A stretch of 64,000 nucleotides of DNA from Shinella yambaruensis (GCF_022899355.1 NZ_JALJCK010000009.1:186001-250000); one strand, 5' to 3'. Numbered from the stretch's first letter, positions 8,788-18,868 are shown. A program made the numbers and translations. The notes: generated by a model from the letters alone, not told the origin.

Positions 8788-10077
8788 TCAGCCCTGGTTG
8801 CCGGCGGTGCCGGTCGTGGTGCCGCCGGTCGTGCCGCTCAAGGCGCCGGAAACGACGGCGCCGATCAGGTCTTCCACGCTGACACGTTCGTCGAGCTTGC
8901 GCTTGTAGTCCGCCGCCGCGGCCTGGCCTTTCTCCGGCAGGGTCTGCCATTCGATCTGCGCGCCCTTGAAATCGCCGTTCTGCAGCTTGTTCTCGATGCG
9001 CGCGACCACCGCTTCCGGCGTATCGCCCTCGATGCTGCCGACAGGGCGCACGCGGATCGCCGAGGCGGCGCTCGCCATCAGGCGGTTGAAGATGCCCTGG
9101 TCGCCCTCCGGCTGGTGCACGGCGTCGAGAATGGCGTCGGCCGTCGCCTGGAAATCGCGCACGAGATCGGAGCGCGACGGCACGCCGACGGCGGCGTGTT
9201 CCCGCAGGCCCGGGAGGGAAGGATCCTCCGGCGAAATGCTGGCAAAGGCTTCCAGTTCGGCGAGATAGGGGCCGCCGCGGTCGATCGCCGTCTTCAGCGC
9301 GCTGGCGGCCACAGCCCGCGCCATTTCGATGTCGCTGCGCGGCTCGTCGAGCTTCTGCTCGGCGGCGACGATGCGCTCGGTGAGCTGGCTTTCCGTCGTG
9401 CTCACCGCCTCGGTGGTGCGCGCGATGGCCTCGCGCAGCGCCGCAAGTTCCGTGGTCAGCCGCGCCACGTCGCCTTCGAGCTTGCTGACGGCTTCCGGGT
9501 CCGCAGCGGTGGCGCCCGCGCTTTCGCCTGCCGATTTTTCCAGCGCGGCGATCCGCGTCTCGATCGGCTGGAGGTCGACCGGGCTTGCGGCCGGGGTTTC
9601 GGCCAAGGTCTCGGAAAGCCGCGTCTTCAACGCCTCCACCTCGTTCGTCAGGGTGGAAACGGCGTCGGATTCGCCCGCGCGGTCAGGCCCCAGCGTCGGC
9701 AGGTAGCCGCCATATTGCAGGCTTCCGGCGCCCAGGAGCGCGATCAGGCCGCCAAGGATGCCGGCCGCCAGCGTACCGGCATTGCTGCGTTGCGGTGCCG
9801 GCGGTGTCGCGGCGCGCGCCGGTTCCTCATAGGTCGTGCGTGCGGGCTCGACCGGCTCGGCCTTTTCCTCGGCGGGCTCGGCGGCGGTTTCGCCTGCCGC
9901 AGGTTCCGCCGTCACGGTTTCGGAGGCTTCCGAGGCCTGGCTTTCCGGCGTTTCGGCTTTTGCCGCTTCCTCGGCCGCCAGCGCCTCGTCGCTGACGGAG
10001 GCGGGGGTCGCCTCCAGGTCGATCGTCACGGGTTCTTCACCGGTCTTCTTGCGACGGGACGGGGTTTCCGGTTCCAT
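8788..10077 (-). CDS. Bacterial mitofilin/Mic60-like protein (COG4223)
   Basis: The 429-residue protein has a disordered Glu/Ala/Pro-rich N-terminus (1-95), one membrane helix (about 101-120), a coiled coil (about 138-250) and a conserved C-terminal helical domain (about 265-400). This is the layout of mitochondrial Mic60, and alphaproteobacteria are known to carry homologues in the hemC-hemD-hemY cluster, where they shape intracytoplasmic membranes in some species. Here the position between hemD and hemY agrees. Function in this organism is inferred; cell-envelope organisation is the likely role. The tail after 410 is Gly/Thr-rich. Confidence 0.82.
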   Translation of the reverse strand: MEPETPSRRKKTGEEPVTIDLEATPASVSDEALAAEEAAKAETPESQASEASETVTAEPAAGETAAEPAEEKAEPVEPARTTYEEPARAATPPAPQRSNAGTLAAGILGGLIALLGAGSLQYGGYLPTLGPDRAGESDAVSTLTNEVEALKTRLSETLAETPAASPVDLQPIETRIAALEKSAGESAGATAADPEAVSKLEGDVARLTTELAALREAIARTTEAVSTTESQLTERIVAAEQKLDEPRSDIEMARAVAASALKTAIDRGGPYLAELEAFASISPEDPSLPGLREHAAVGVPSRSDLVRDFQATADAILDAVHQPEGDQGIFNRLMASAASAIRVRPVGSIEGDTPEAVVARIENKLQNGDFKGAQIEWQTLPEKGQAAAADYKRKLDERVSVEDLIGAVVSGALSGTTGGTTTGTAGNQG

Positions 10078-10175
10078 GGCGACCTCCTCGCATTCATGTG
10101 CATTGCACTAAACCTAGACAGCGAAGCCAGCGAGGGAAAGACCCTTGCGGCAAATTCATCCGCCGTAGCCTGCCC

Positions 10176-10901
10176 CTAGAGCAGGTCCAGCAGGCTTTCC
10201 TCGTTGGGGGCGGAGGCGACGACGGTGGATGCGGCAAAGCGCTGCGGCACCGCCTTCGCGACATTCGCGCTCATGCAGAGCATCAGCGTCGACAGGAAGC
10301 GCTCGGGAATCTCCACGAGCGGGGAAAGCTTGAAGAAGGCCCGCGCGCTCTCGCCGGAATAGAACAGCACCGCATCCGGCACCGGCTTGAGAAGCGCGGT
10401 CTCCGTCTCCGTGCGCCGGGGGACGACGGGCACCATGCGGTAGGCTTCCACGGTGCGCAGCGGAATGCCGGCTTCGGTGAGGCGCATTTCGAAGCCGCGG
10501 GCGCGCGGCACGCCGGCGAGATAGAGGATCGGTTCGGCCGGCATGCCGAAATCCCGGCAATGCGCGACGATCATGTCGGCGAGGTCCTTGCCGTTGCCGC
10601 CCGGGGTGAGCACGGTGCGGAAGCCTGCCGCACTGGCGGCGTTCGCCGAGGCCTGTCCGACCGAGAAGACCGTGGTCAGGAGGTGGCGGTCGAGCGTATC
10701 GCCAAGATGGCCGAAGAGACGCGCCACCTCCGCACTGGTGATGGCGATGGCCGAATGCCGCTCCGCGAGCGCCGCCTTCACCGCGTCAAGATCGTGCTGG
10801 GGCCTCGACAGCGGCAGGCGGGCGGTCTCGTGGCCCAGCGCCGCGAGCTTGCGGGCGGTGCGGGCCGCCGTCTGTTCCGGGCGAAGGATGAGGACACGCA
10901 C
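10176..10901 (-). CDS. hemD: Uroporphyrinogen-III synthase
   Basis: A 241-residue protein of usual HemD length, with a weakly conserved sequence as is normal for the family. Visible matches are the N-terminal MRVLILRPEQTAARTA, AITSAEVARLF near residue 55-65 and the LTPGGNGKDLADMI region. It closes and inverts ring D of hydroxymethylbilane to make uroporphyrinogen III. The start is GTG at 10901, five bases after the hemC stop, supporting an operon with hemC. Confidence 0.9.
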   Translation of the reverse strand: MRVLILRPEQTAARTARKLAALGHETARLPLSRPQHDLDAVKAALAERHSAIAITSAEVARLFGHLGDTLDRHLLTTVFSVGQASANAASAAGFRTVLTPGGNGKDLADMIVAHCRDFGMPAEPILYLAGVPRARGFEMRLTEAGIPLRTVEAYRMVPVVPRRTETETALLKPVPDAVLFYSGESARAFFKLSPLVEIPERFLSTLMLCMSANVAKAVPQRFAASTVVASAPNEESLLDLL

Positions 10902-10906
10902 GCGGT

Positions 10907-11836
10907 TCAGCCCCAGCTTTCGAAGAAGCCCGCTCCCGCCTTCTCGCGGATCGCCTGTCCCGCCGCCTCGCCGAGCCGGCCGGCCTCGCCTGCCGGGCCG
11001 CTCGCCTCGATCTCGTGGTACAGGCTCCCGTCCGGCGTCAGGATCATGCCGTGGAACTGGAGATGCTCGCCCTCGACCGTCGCATAGCCGGCGATCGGCG
11101 TGCGACAGGAGCCGTCGAGCGTGGCAAGGAAGCCGCGCTCGCAGGTGACCGCCGCGCGCGTCACCCGGTCGTCGATGGCGGCGAGCAGGTCTTGCGTCCC
11201 CTTGTCGCCGACGCGGCTCTCGATACAGATCGCGCCCTGCGCCGGGGCGGGCGGGAAGGAGACGGGATCGAGGATTTCCGTCGGCACGTCGAGCTTGCCG
11301 AGGCGCTTCAGGCCGGCATAGGCGAGCAGCGTCGCATCCGCCTGGCCCTCGGCGAGCTTGCCAAGGCGGGTATCGACCTGGCCGCGGAAGACGATGACAT
11401 TGAGATCGGGCCGAAGACGCCGGATGAGTGCCTGGCGACGGAGCGAGGCGGAGCCCACGGTCGCGCCCTGCGGCAGGTCGAGGAGGCGGGCGACGCTGCG
11501 GCCGATGAACGCGTCGCGCACGTCCTCGCGCGGCAGGAAGGCGGAGAGGTGCAGACCTTCCGGCAGCTTCGTCGGCATGTCCTTGGAGGAGTGCACGGCG
11601 AAATCGAGCTCGCCGGAGGAAAGCTGCGCCTCGATCTCCTCGGTGAACAGGCCCTTGCCGCCGATCAGCGCCAGCGAGCGGTCGGTTATGCGGTCGCCCT
11701 TGGTCGAGAGCACGACGATCTCGAACATGTCTTCCGGCAGGCCATGCGCCGCCATCAGGCGCGAACGGGTCTCGTAGGCCTGGGCGAGCGCCAGCGGGCT
11801 GCCCCGCGTGCCGATCCTGAAAGGTTTTGTTTGCAT
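10907..11836 (-). CDS. hemC: Porphobilinogen deaminase (hydroxymethylbilane synthase)
   Basis: A 309-residue enzyme that joins four porphobilinogens into hydroxymethylbilane. The catalytic aspartate D86 lies in VHSSKDMP and the dipyrromethane-cofactor cysteine C244 in DGSCRTP. The start MQTKPF at 11836 is preferred over an upstream in-frame ATG, because conserved sequence begins at [12 protein letters not shown]. It is the first gene of the haem block and is divergent from tsaD across 75 bases. Confidence 0.96.
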   Translation of the reverse strand: MQTKPFRIGTRGSPLALAQAYETRSRLMAAHGLPEDMFEIVVLSTKGDRITDRSLALIGGKGLFTEEIEAQLSSGELDFAVHSSKDMPTKLPEGLHLSAFLPREDVRDAFIGRSVARLLDLPQGATVGSASLRRQALIRRLRPDLNVIVFRGQVDTRLGKLAEGQADATLLAYAGLKRLGKLDVPTEILDPVSFPPAPAQGAICIESRVGDKGTQDLLAAIDDRVTRAAVTCERGFLATLDGSCRTPIAGYATVEGEHLQFHGMILTPDGSLYHEIEASGPAGEAGRLGEAAGQAIREKAGAGFFESWG

Positions 11837-11911
11837 CCGCCTTGATCCGTTGTTACCGGGATGTCTCGTAACCGGGTTTCCGGCCCATCGCAATCAATTC
11901 CCAAGTGCTAC
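11837..11911. promoter_or_regulatory. Divergent hemC / tsaD promoter region
   Basis: These 75 bases must hold both promoters. An inverted repeat GTTAC-N11-GTAAC (11852-11856 and 11868-11872) sits centrally and could be an operator. I could not assign clear -35/-10 elements. Confidence 0.4.
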
Positions 11912-13006
11912 ATGTCGTCCCATCTGACCATCCTGGGCATCGAAACGAGCTGCGACGAGACCGCCGCGGCCGTGGTCGCGCGCGATGCGGAGGGCAGGGG
12001 CGAGATCCTCGGCGAGGTGGTGCTGAGCCAGCTCGAAGAGCACAGCGCCTATGGCGGCGTGGTGCCGGAGATCGCCGCACGCGCCCATGTGGAAGCGCTC
12101 GACAGCCTGATTTCCGAGGCGCTGCTGCGGGCCGGGCGCTCACTTGACGATGTCGATGCCATTGCCGCGACGAGCGGGCCGGGGCTGATCGGCGGGCTTA
12201 TCGTCGGGCTGATGACCGGCAAGGCGATCGCCCGGGCGACGGGCAAGCCGCTCTATGCCGTCAACCATCTGGAAGGCCATGCGCTGACGGCGCGGCTGAC
12301 GGACGGGCTCTCCTTTCCCTATCTCATGCTGCTCGTCTCCGGCGGCCATACCCAGCTCGTCCTGGTGCGCGGCGTCGATGACTACGAGCGCTGGGGCACG
12401 ACGATCGACGACGCGCTTGGCGAAGCCTTCGACAAGACGGCCAAGCTGCTCGGCCTGCCCTATCCCGGCGGCCCGGCGGTGGAACGCATGGCGAAGACGG
12501 GCAACCCCGAGCGGTTCACCTTCCCGCGGCCGCTCGTCGGCGAGGCGCGGCTCGATTTCTCCTTTTCCGGCCTCAAGACGGCGGTGCGGCAGGCCGCGCA
12601 GTCGATCGAGCCGGTGACGGAGCAGGACATCGCCGATATCTGTGCCTCCTTCCAGCGCGCCGTCTCGCGCACGCTGAAGGATCGCATCGGCCGCGGCCTC
12701 GAACGGTTCCGCACGCTTTTTCCGGATGTCGAGACGCCGGCGCTGGTCGTTGCCGGCGGGGTGGCGGCCAATGCGGAGCTGCGCGCGACCCTGCAGACGC
12801 TGTGCGACAAGCAGAAATTCCGCTTCATCGCCCCGCCGCTGGCGCTGTGCACCGACAATGCATCCATGATCGCCTGGGCGGGGCTGGAGCGCATGGCGGC
12901 CGGCTTTGCGCCAGATGACCTTGCCGTCGCGCCGCGCTCGCGCTGGCCGCTCGACCGCGAGGCGGCGACGATCCTGGGATCCGGCAAGCGGGGAGCCAAG
13001 GCATGA
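11912..13006 (+). CDS. tsaD: tRNA N6-threonylcarbamoyladenosine transferase TsaD
   Basis: A 364-residue Kae1/TsaD protein. It begins with [12 protein letters not shown] (residues 9-20), and the metal-binding NHLEGH motif gives H119 and H123. TsaD transfers the threonylcarbamoyl group to A37 of ANN-decoding tRNAs together with TsaB/TsaE/TsaC. The start MSSHL at 11912 is chosen over 11861 because only the later residues are conserved. Its stop overlaps the gpsA start in an ATGA junction, indicating translational coupling. Confidence 0.97.
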   Translation: MSSHLTILGIETSCDETAAAVVARDAEGRGEILGEVVLSQLEEHSAYGGVVPEIAARAHVEALDSLISEALLRAGRSLDDVDAIAATSGPGLIGGLIVGLMTGKAIARATGKPLYAVNHLEGHALTARLTDGLSFPYLMLLVSGGHTQLVLVRGVDDYERWGTTIDDALGEAFDKTAKLLGLPYPGGPAVERMAKTGNPERFTFPRPLVGEARLDFSFSGLKTAVRQAAQSIEPVTEQDIADICASFQRAVSRTLKDRIGRGLERFRTLFPDVETPALVVAGGVAANAELRATLQTLCDKQKFRFIAPPLALCTDNASMIAWAGLERMAAGFAPDDLAVAPRSRWPLDREAATILGSGKRGAKA

Positions 13007-13989
13007 GCACCACTCCGAGGATCGCCGTCATCGGCGCGGGTGCCTTCGGCACGGCGCTGGCGAGCGTGGCCGCGGCAAGCGGCGGCGATGTCACGCTGAT
13101 CGGCCGCGATGCGGCGGCCGTCGACCTGATGCGCGCCTCGCGGCGCAACGAAAAGGCGCTTCCCGGCATCGACCTGCCGCCGACCCTTTCCTTCAGCGCC
13201 GATGCGGAAGCGATCCGCGGCGCCGGCATCGTTCTGTTCGCCATGCCCTCGCAGGCCCAGCGCGCGGCGGCACGCTCCCTTGCGCCCCTGCTGGCGCCGG
13301 GCACGGCCGTGGTGATCTGCGCCAAGGGCATGGAAAAGGGCACCGGACGGCTGCTGACGGAGGTTCTGGAAGAAGAGCTTCCGGGCCGCGAGATCGCGGT
13401 ACTCTCCGGCCCCGGCTTTGCCGCCGACATCGCGAAGGGCCTGCCGACGGCGATGGTGATCGCCGCGCGCACGGCCGAGACCGGCGCCTGGCTGGCGCAG
13501 GCCCTTTCCGGGCCAACCTTCCGGCTCTATCCCTCGACCGACCGCATCGGCGTGCAGCTCGGCGGCGCGCTGAAGAACGTGCTGGCGATCGCCTGCGGCA
13601 TCATCGAGGGGGCCGAGCTTGGCGATTCGGCACGGGCGGCGCTGATTTCGCGCGGGCTTGCGGAACTGTCGCGCTTCGTCGCGGCCCATGGCGGGGAGGG
13701 CACCACGGTCACGGGGCTCTCCGGCCTCGGCGACCTCGTTCTGACGGGAACGAGCCACCAGTCGCGCAACCTGCGTTTCGGCATCGCGCTCGGCCGCCAT
13801 GGCGATGCCGCCGGCTGGTCGGGCGATCTGGTGGAGGGCGCCTTCGCCGCCTCGGTCGCTTCCAGCGTCGCGGCTGAAATGGGCATCGACATGCCGATCA
13901 CCGATGCGGTTGCCCGCATCATCGATGGCAGCCTCGACGTGAAGACCGCCATCGGGCAGCTGATGACGCGCCCGATCACCCAGGAATGA
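13003..13989 (+). CDS. gpsA: Glycerol-3-phosphate dehydrogenase [NAD(P)+]
   Basis: A 328-residue enzyme with the N-terminal Rossmann motif [12 protein letters not shown] (9-20) and the catalytic lysine K191 in [14 protein letters not shown]. It reduces dihydroxyacetone phosphate to sn-glycerol-3-phosphate for phospholipid synthesis. It overlaps tsaD by four bases, a common arrangement in Rhizobiales, and is followed 18 bases later by the YciI gene. Confidence 0.97.
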   Translation: MSTTPRIAVIGAGAFGTALASVAAASGGDVTLIGRDAAAVDLMRASRRNEKALPGIDLPPTLSFSADAEAIRGAGIVLFAMPSQAQRAAARSLAPLLAPGTAVVICAKGMEKGTGRLLTEVLEEELPGREIAVLSGPGFAADIAKGLPTAMVIAARTAETGAWLAQALSGPTFRLYPSTDRIGVQLGGALKNVLAIACGIIEGAELGDSARAALISRGLAELSRFVAAHGGEGTTVTGLSGLGDLVLTGTSHQSRNLRFGIALGRHGDAAGWSGDLVEGAFAASVASSVAAEMGIDMPITDAVARIIDGSLDVKTAIGQLMTRPITQE

Positions 13990-14007
13990 CAACGGAAGGA
14001 TCGTTTC

Positions 14008-14301
14008 ATGCATTTCGCATTTCTCTGCCAGGACAAGCCCGGCGCGCTGCAGGTGCGCCTCGATACGCGCCCGGACCACCTCGCCTACCTGAACGGCCTC
14101 AATGCCGACGGCAAGCTCGCCTTCGCCGGCCCCTTCCTCGGCGATGACGGCAAGCCGACCGGCAGCCTCGTCGTGGTCAAGGCCGAGACGATCGAGGAGG
14201 CACACCAGATCGCGGAGAACGATCCCTATGCCAAGGCCGGCCTCTTCGCTTCTGTCGAGGTGAAGGCCTGGAACTGGGTCTTCAACAATCCGGAGGCCTG
14301 A
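14008..14301 (+). CDS. YciI family protein
   Basis: A 97-residue protein of the YciI/YCII-related ferredoxin-like fold. It carries the expected DTRPDHLAYL segment (about 18-27), with a His-Asp pair that is the putative active site of the family, and an ENDPYAKAGLF-type C-terminal stretch. The biochemical role is unknown for most members. It lies between gpsA and the EVE-domain gene with short gaps, so it is probably in the same transcript. Confidence 0.88.
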   Translation: MHFAFLCQDKPGALQVRLDTRPDHLAYLNGLNADGKLAFAGPFLGDDGKPTGSLVVVKAETIEEAHQIAENDPYAKAGLFASVEVKAWNWVFNNPEA

Positions 14302-14306
14302 TCCGC

Positions 14307-14738
14307 ATGGCACACTGGCTCTACAAGTCCGAACCCTTCAAGTTCTCCTGGGAGAAGCTGAAGTCGAAAGGGGCGGCCGGCGAGGAATGGGACGGCGTGC
14401 GCAACTACCAGGCGCGCAACAACATGCGGGCCATGAAGATCGGCGACAAGGGTTTCTTCTACCACTCCAACGAGGGTCTGGAGATCGTCGGCATCACCGA
14501 GGTCTGCGGGCTGTCGCATCCCGATTCGACGGCCGGCGAGGACCCGCGCTGGGATTGCGTCGACATCCGCGCCGTGTGCGACATGCCGAGGGCCGTCTCG
14601 TTGAAGGACGTCAAGGCCAATCCGAAGCTCGCTAACATGTCGCTCGTCACCTCCATGCGCCTTTCGGTGCAGCCGGTGACCGAGGAAGAGTGGATCGAGG
14701 TCTGCCGCATGGGTGGTCTCGACAAGCCGCCGCGCTGA
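14307..14738 (+). CDS. EVE domain-containing protein
   Basis: A 143-residue single EVE domain (PUA-like fold) beginning MAHWLYKSEP, with the conserved WDGVRNYQARNNMR segment (about 30-43) and the GDKGFFYHSNE strand. EVE domains bind modified bases in DNA or RNA, and the same short form (human THYN1-like) is common in alphaproteobacteria. The tight link to tsaD, a tRNA modification gene, fits a nucleic-acid role but does not prove it. No restriction partner is nearby. Confidence 0.92.
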   Translation: MAHWLYKSEPFKFSWEKLKSKGAAGEEWDGVRNYQARNNMRAMKIGDKGFFYHSNEGLEIVGITEVCGLSHPDSTAGEDPRWDCVDIRAVCDMPRAVSLKDVKANPKLANMSLVTSMRLSVQPVTEEEWIEVCRMGGLDKPPR

Positions 14739-15456
14739 TGGTTCGGCGCCGTATCGCGTGCTCGGGAAACCGGTGCCGTGGAGCGATGCTCCGGTGAAGA
14801 CGGATCCCGAGGTCTTCATCCGCGCCAATACGGGCGTGCTCTCTCCGCCGCATGTGCCGGAGGTGACGTTGCATCTTGCCACCGAGGCGCATGACCTCTG
14901 GCTGAAGACCGAGGAGGAGCTGGAGGAGATCGGCCTGCCGCCGCCCTTCTGGGCCTTCGCCTGGGCGGGCGGGCAGGGGCTCGCCCGCCATGTGCTGGAT
15001 CATCCGGCACTGGTGGCCGGAAAGTCGGTGCTGGATTTTGCCAGCGGTTCCGGCCTTGTCGGCATCGCGGCGCGGCTTTCAGGCGCTGCGGCGGTGCTTG
15101 CGGCGGATATCGATCCCTGGAGCAAGACCGCGATCCGCCTGAACGCCACCCTGAACGGCGTCGACCTTGCCCATACGGCCGAAAACATGGTCGGCCGGGA
15201 CGAGGGCTGGGATGTCGTGCTGGCCGGCGACGTCTTCTATGACCGCGGCTTTGCGGACGTGCTCATTCCCTGGTTTTCCGCCCTTGCCGCACGGGGTGCC
15301 CTGGTGCTCGTCGGCGATCCCGGCCGGGCCTATTGCCCGCGCGAGCGCATGGAGGCGCTCGCCACCTACACGGTGCCGGTGACGCGGGCGCTGGAGGACA
15401 GCGAGGTCAAGAAGACGACGGTCTGGCGCTTCGGCGCGAGCCCGGCAAAAGCGTGA
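14713..15456 (+). CDS. Class I SAM-dependent methyltransferase (lysine-methyltransferase-like)
   Basis: The conserved part resembles the L11-methyltransferase/METTL20-like (ETFB lysine methyltransferase) group: PPFWAFAWAGGQGLARHVLD, the SAM motif LDFASGSGLVGIAA and VVLAGDVFYD. The target is unknown; electron-transfer flavoprotein or a ribosomal protein are possibilities. The longest frame starts at a GTG inside the EVE gene (26-base overlap), but a GTG at 14794 with GGAG upstream, just before KTDPEVFIRANT, is equally plausible. The true protein would then be about 220 residues. Confidence 0.82.
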   Translation: MVSTSRRADGSAPYRVLGKPVPWSDAPVKTDPEVFIRANTGVLSPPHVPEVTLHLATEAHDLWLKTEEELEEIGLPPPFWAFAWAGGQGLARHVLDHPALVAGKSVLDFASGSGLVGIAARLSGAAAVLAADIDPWSKTAIRLNATLNGVDLAHTAENMVGRDEGWDVVLAGDVFYDRGFADVLIPWFSALAARGALVLVGDPGRAYCPRERMEALATYTVPVTRALEDSEVKKTTVWRFGASPAKA

Positions 15457-15471
15457 GGCTTTTCCCCGTTA

Positions 15472-15936
15472 TCAAAAGCCGGGGCGGATGACGCAGACGC
15501 CAGCTTCCCACGAGCATCCGTCCTGGCCCGGCGTCACCACGATGACCTTCGGCCCGCGGTTTTCGACGAAGGGGGCATCGATCAGGTCGTCGTAATGGCG
15601 ATCCCGGTCGATATGGAAGTAGATGCCGTTGCCCGGGTCGCGATAGGCCGAGAGGGCGCCGCCGTAGAAATTGCGGTCCTTGCGCCAATGGCGATCGCGA
15701 TGCCGCTCCACCCGGCGGTCGTCGCGGTAGCGCTCGCGCGGGCGCCAGTCGCGGTGCTCGCGCCGCTCGATGCTGCGGCCGATGAAGCTGCCGTTCGACC
15801 AGTCCGCGTCGGAATTGTCCGACCAGCCGATATCGGGGCTACGGTCACGGGCCGCGGCGGCCGTCATGCCGCCGGCTGCGAGGGCGACCGCAAGCGCTAG
15901 AACTTTGGTCGCATGGGACGCTGAAAACAGAGTCAT
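15472..15936 (-). CDS. Exported Arg/Asp/His-rich hypothetical protein
   Basis: 154 residues with an N-terminal signal peptide (about 1-29, ending AAAARD) and a very charged middle section rich in R, D, H, W and Y (about residues 55-90), then a conserved-looking end with VIVVTPGQDG and two cysteines in CSWEAGVC. Short secreted basic proteins of this kind are common in rhizobia and have no known function. A perfect CtrA-type box sits 25-39 bases upstream of the start, suggesting cell-cycle control. I do not recognise the family. Confidence 0.7.
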   Translation of the reverse strand: MTLFSASHATKVLALAVALAAGGMTAAAARDRSPDIGWSDNSDADWSNGSFIGRSIERREHRDWRPRERYRDDRRVERHRDRHWRKDRNFYGGALSAYRDPGNGIYFHIDRDRHYDDLIDAPFVENRGPKVIVVTPGQDGCSWEAGVCVIRPGF

Positions 15937-16236
15937 TCTGTCCTGCCTTCCGGATTACGCTTAACAGATCCTTAACGGCAAGATGGGGCAGCGGCCGGCA
16001 AAAGTCACGGATTTGGTTATGAATTTTCCCGTTATCGTTAATTGGCGGACCGCGTCCCGGGATGGCACAAATGCGTCAGGTCGCTTAATCGATTAAATTC
16101 ATTTTGCACTGCAATGAGGCTTGTGGTTCCGCTTTCCGGTGATTAAACGTCGCAATCACTGCATTGTGCACAACATACTGCAATTCCGGAGAAAATTTGT
16201 CCAGTTTATGGCTCTCCGGGGTTCCGTGAGGTTCAG
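15937..16236. promoter_or_regulatory. 300-base divergent control region between the exported protein and sdhC
   Basis: This gap carries no gene I can support. It contains a perfect CtrA-type box near 15961-15975, an 11-base palindrome TTGCACTGCAA (16104-16114) and a 10-base palindrome TTGTGCACAA (16164-16173), the latter about 63 bases upstream of the sdhC ATG. The last two are candidate operators for the sdh promoter. No convincing -35/-10 pair was found. Confidence 0.5.
15961..15975. promoter_or_regulatory. Perfect CtrA-type box TTAA-N7-TTAA
   Basis: TTAA at 15961-15964 and at 15972-15975 are separated by seven bases. It sits at the expected promoter distance from the minus-strand exported protein starting at 15936. 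Assignment rests on the known CtrA consensus. Confidence 0.55.
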
Positions 16237-16629
16237 ATGGCGAATGTCACTCGAAGCCGGCCGCTCTCGCCGCATCTCCAGGTCTACAAGCCGATCCCGA
16301 CGATGGTCATGTCCATCGTGCATCGCATAACCGGTGCCGCCCTTTACTTCGGCACGGTGCTCGTTGCCTGGTGGCTGATCGCCGCCGCCTCGGGCGAGGC
16401 CTATTTCGACTGGGTCAACTGGTTCTTCGGCACGCTGGTCGGCCGCCTCGTGCTCTTCGGCTATACTTGGGCGCTGATGCAACACATGCTGGGCGGCCTT
16501 CGCCACTTCATGTGGGACATGGGCCACGGCTACGAGAAGCATTTCGCCACCAGGCTCGCCCTTCTGACCCCGGTCGTCTCCGCCGCCCTGACGGTGCTGA
16601 TCTGGATCGTCGGCTATCTGGCCCGCTGA
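16237..16629 (+). CDS. sdhC: Succinate dehydrogenase cytochrome b556 subunit
   Basis: A 130-residue membrane anchor starting with the family signature [11 protein letters not shown] and containing [11 protein letters not shown] (about 26-36). Three hydrophobic segments are visible. H83 in [10 protein letters not shown] is the probable haem b ligand. With SdhD it anchors SdhAB in the inner membrane and passes electrons to ubiquinone (complex II). It is the first gene of sdhCDAB, ten bases before sdhD. Confidence 0.96.
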   Translation: MANVTRSRPLSPHLQVYKPIPTMVMSIVHRITGAALYFGTVLVAWWLIAAASGEAYFDWVNWFFGTLVGRLVLFGYTWALMQHMLGGLRHFMWDMGHGYEKHFATRLALLTPVVSAALTVLIWIVGYLAR

Positions 16630-16639
16630 GGAGAATTTC

Positions 16640-17020
16640 ATGGATATGCGCACCCCCCTCGGCAAGGTTCGCGGCCTCGGCTCGGCAAAGGACGGCACGG
16701 AGCATTTCTGGCGCCAGCGCCTGACGGCCGTCGCCAACGTTCCGCTTCTCCTGTTCTTCGTCGGCTTCCTGATCTGCTATAACGGCGCTTCCCATGCGGA
16801 GGTGACGGCGGCGCTGTCGCACCCGATCGTCGCCGTCCTCATGGGCCTCGTCGTCGTCTCCGGCCTCATCCACATGAAGCTCGGCATGCAGGTCATCATC
16901 GAGGACTACGTGCATGCGGAAGGCGTGAAGATCGCGCTCCTCATGCTCAATACCTTCTTCGCGATCCTGGTCGGCGGACTCTGTCTTTTCGCCGTCCTCA
17001 AAATCGCTTTCGCAGGATAA
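16640..17020 (+). CDS. sdhD: Succinate dehydrogenase hydrophobic membrane anchor subunit
   Basis: A 126-residue subunit with three membrane helices. [15 protein letters not shown] (residues 78-92) holds the second haem ligand H78 and the D89-Y90 pair near the quinone site. The N-terminal [14 protein letters not shown] is typical of alphaproteobacterial SdhD. It sits between sdhC and sdhA with gaps of 10 and 6 bases, so it is in the operon. Confidence 0.95.
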   Translation: MDMRTPLGKVRGLGSAKDGTEHFWRQRLTAVANVPLLLFFVGFLICYNGASHAEVTAALSHPIVAVLMGLVVVSGLIHMKLGMQVIIEDYVHAEGVKIALLMLNTFFAILVGGLCLFAVLKIAFAG

Positions 17021-17026
17021 TCCATC

Positions 17027-18868
17027 ATGGCAGCGATCTCCTCCCCGGCGGCCAACGGCAAGGCCTATAATTACGTGGACCATTCCTTCGACGTGATCGT
17101 CGTCGGCGCCGGCGGCGCGGGCCTGCGCGCCACGCTCGGCATGGCCGAGCAGGGCCTCAAGACGGCCTGCATCACCAAGGTCTTCCCGACGCGTTCGCAC
17201 ACCGTCGCCGCCCAGGGCGGCATCGCGGCCTCGCTCAGGAACATGACGCCGGACAGCTGGCAGTGGCACCTTTACGACACCGTCAAGGGTTCCGACTGGC
17301 TCGGCGACGTCGACGCCATGCAGTATCTCACCATGGAAGCGCCGAAGGCGGTCTATGAGCTGGAGCACTACGGCGTGCCCTTCTCGCGCAACGAAGAGGG
17401 CAAGATCTACCAGCGCCCGTTCGGCGGCCACATGCAGAACTATGGCGAGGGCCCGCCGGTGCAGCGCACCTGCGCGGCCGCCGACCGTACCGGCCATGCC
17501 ATCCTGCACACGCTCTACGGCCAGTCGCTGCGCAACAATGCTGAATTCTTCATCGAATATTTCGCGCTCGACCTGATCATGTCGGCCGACGGCCGCTGCA
17601 CCGGCGTCGTTGCCTGGAACCTCGACGACGGCACGATCCATCGCTTCGCGGCCAAGATGGTGGTGCTGGCGACCGGTGGTTACGGCCGCGCCTATTTCTC
17701 GGCCACCTCGGCCCACACCTGCACGGGCGACGGCGGCGGCATGATCGCCCGCGCCGGCCTGCCGCTGCAGGACATGGAGTTCGTGCAGTTCCACCCGACC
17801 GGCATCTACGGCGCCGGCTGCCTCATCACCGAGGGCGCCCGCGGCGAGGGCGGCTATCTTGTCAACTCGGAAGGCGAGCGCTTCATGGAGCGTTATGCGC
17901 CGTCGGCGAAGGACCTCGCTTCGCGCGACGTCGTCTCGCGCTGCATGACGATGGAAATCCGCGAAGGCCGCGGCGTCGGCAAGAACAAGGACCACATCTT
18001 CCTGCATCTCGACCACCTCGATCCGGCGGTTCTGCACGAGCGCCTGCCGGGCATTTCCGAGAGCGCGAAGATCTTCGCCGGCGTCGACGTGACGCGCGAG
18101 CCGATCCCGGTCCTGCCCACCGTCCACTACAATATGGGCGGCATTCCCACGAATTACTGGGGCGAGGTGCTGAACGCCGACGGCCAGAACCCGGAGCGCA
18201 TCGCGCCCGGCCTGATGGCGGTGGGCGAAGCGGGCTGCGCCTCGGTGCACGGCGCCAACCGCCTCGGCTCCAACTCGCTGATCGACCTCGTGGTCTTCGG
18301 CCGTGCCGCCGCGATCCGCGCCGGCCAGGTGATCGACCGCAACGAGGCGGTGCCGGCGCTCGACATTGCCGCCTGCGACCGGATCATGGATCGCTTCGAT
18401 CGCCTGCGGAACGCCAATGGCGGCACGCCGACCGCCGTGCTGCGCGACAAGATGCAGCGCACCATGCAGGAAGACGCCGCCGTGTTCCGCACCCAGGAAT
18501 CGCTGGAAAGCGGCTGCAAGCGCATGACCGCGATCTGGAAGGAAATGCCGGACATCAAGGTCACCGACCGTTCGATGATCTGGAACTCCGACCTCGTCGA
18601 GACGCTGGAGCTGGAGAACCTGATGGCGAACGCCATCACCACCGTCTACGGCGCCGAGGCCCGCAAGGAGAGCCGCGGCTCGCATGCCCGCGAGGACTAT
18701 GCGACCGGCCCGCTTGGCGGCCGCGACGACGTCAACTGGCGCAAGCACACGCTCGCCTGGGTGAACGAGGCGGGCGACGTGACGCTCGACTATCGCCCTG
18801 TTCATACCGACCTTATCGCGGACGGGATCGATCCCAAGAAGATCGAGCCCAAGGCCCGCGTCTACTGA
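17027..18868 (+). CDS. sdhA: Succinate dehydrogenase flavoprotein subunit
   Basis: A 613-residue subunit. The FAD-binding Rossmann segment [13 protein letters not shown] is at residues 23-35, H58 in [11 protein letters not shown] is the residue that covalently binds FAD, and the active-site region [21 protein letters not shown] lies near 250-270. It oxidises succinate to fumarate and passes electrons to SdhB. Length and motifs are complete and nothing is unusual. Confidence 0.98.
   Translation: MAAISSPAANGKAYNYVDHSFDVIVVGAGGAGLRATLGMAEQGLKTACITKVFPTRSHTVAAQGGIAASLRNMTPDSWQWHLYDTVKGSDWLGDVDAMQYLTMEAPKAVYELEHYGVPFSRNEEGKIYQRPFGGHMQNYGEGPPVQRTCAAADRTGHAILHTLYGQSLRNNAEFFIEYFALDLIMSADGRCTGVVAWNLDDGTIHRFAAKMVVLATGGYGRAYFSATSAHTCTGDGGGMIARAGLPLQDMEFVQFHPTGIYGAGCLITEGARGEGGYLVNSEGERFMERYAPSAKDLASRDVVSRCMTMEIREGRGVGKNKDHIFLHLDHLDPAVLHERLPGISESAKIFAGVDVTREPIPVLPTVHYNMGGIPTNYWGEVLNADGQNPERIAPGLMAVGEAGCASVHGANRLGSNSLIDLVVFGRAAAIRAGQVIDRNEAVPALDIAACDRIMDRFDRLRNANGGTPTAVLRDKMQRTMQEDAAVFRTQESLESGCKRMTAIWKEMPDIKVTDRSMIWNSDLVETLELENLMANAITTVYGAEARKESRGSHAREDYATGPLGGRDDVNWRKHTLAWVNEAGDVTLDYRPVHTDLIADGIDPKKIEPKARVY

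Noticed and set aside
16089-16100. TTAATCGATTAA as a CtrA box
   Set aside because: The spacer is four bases, not seven.
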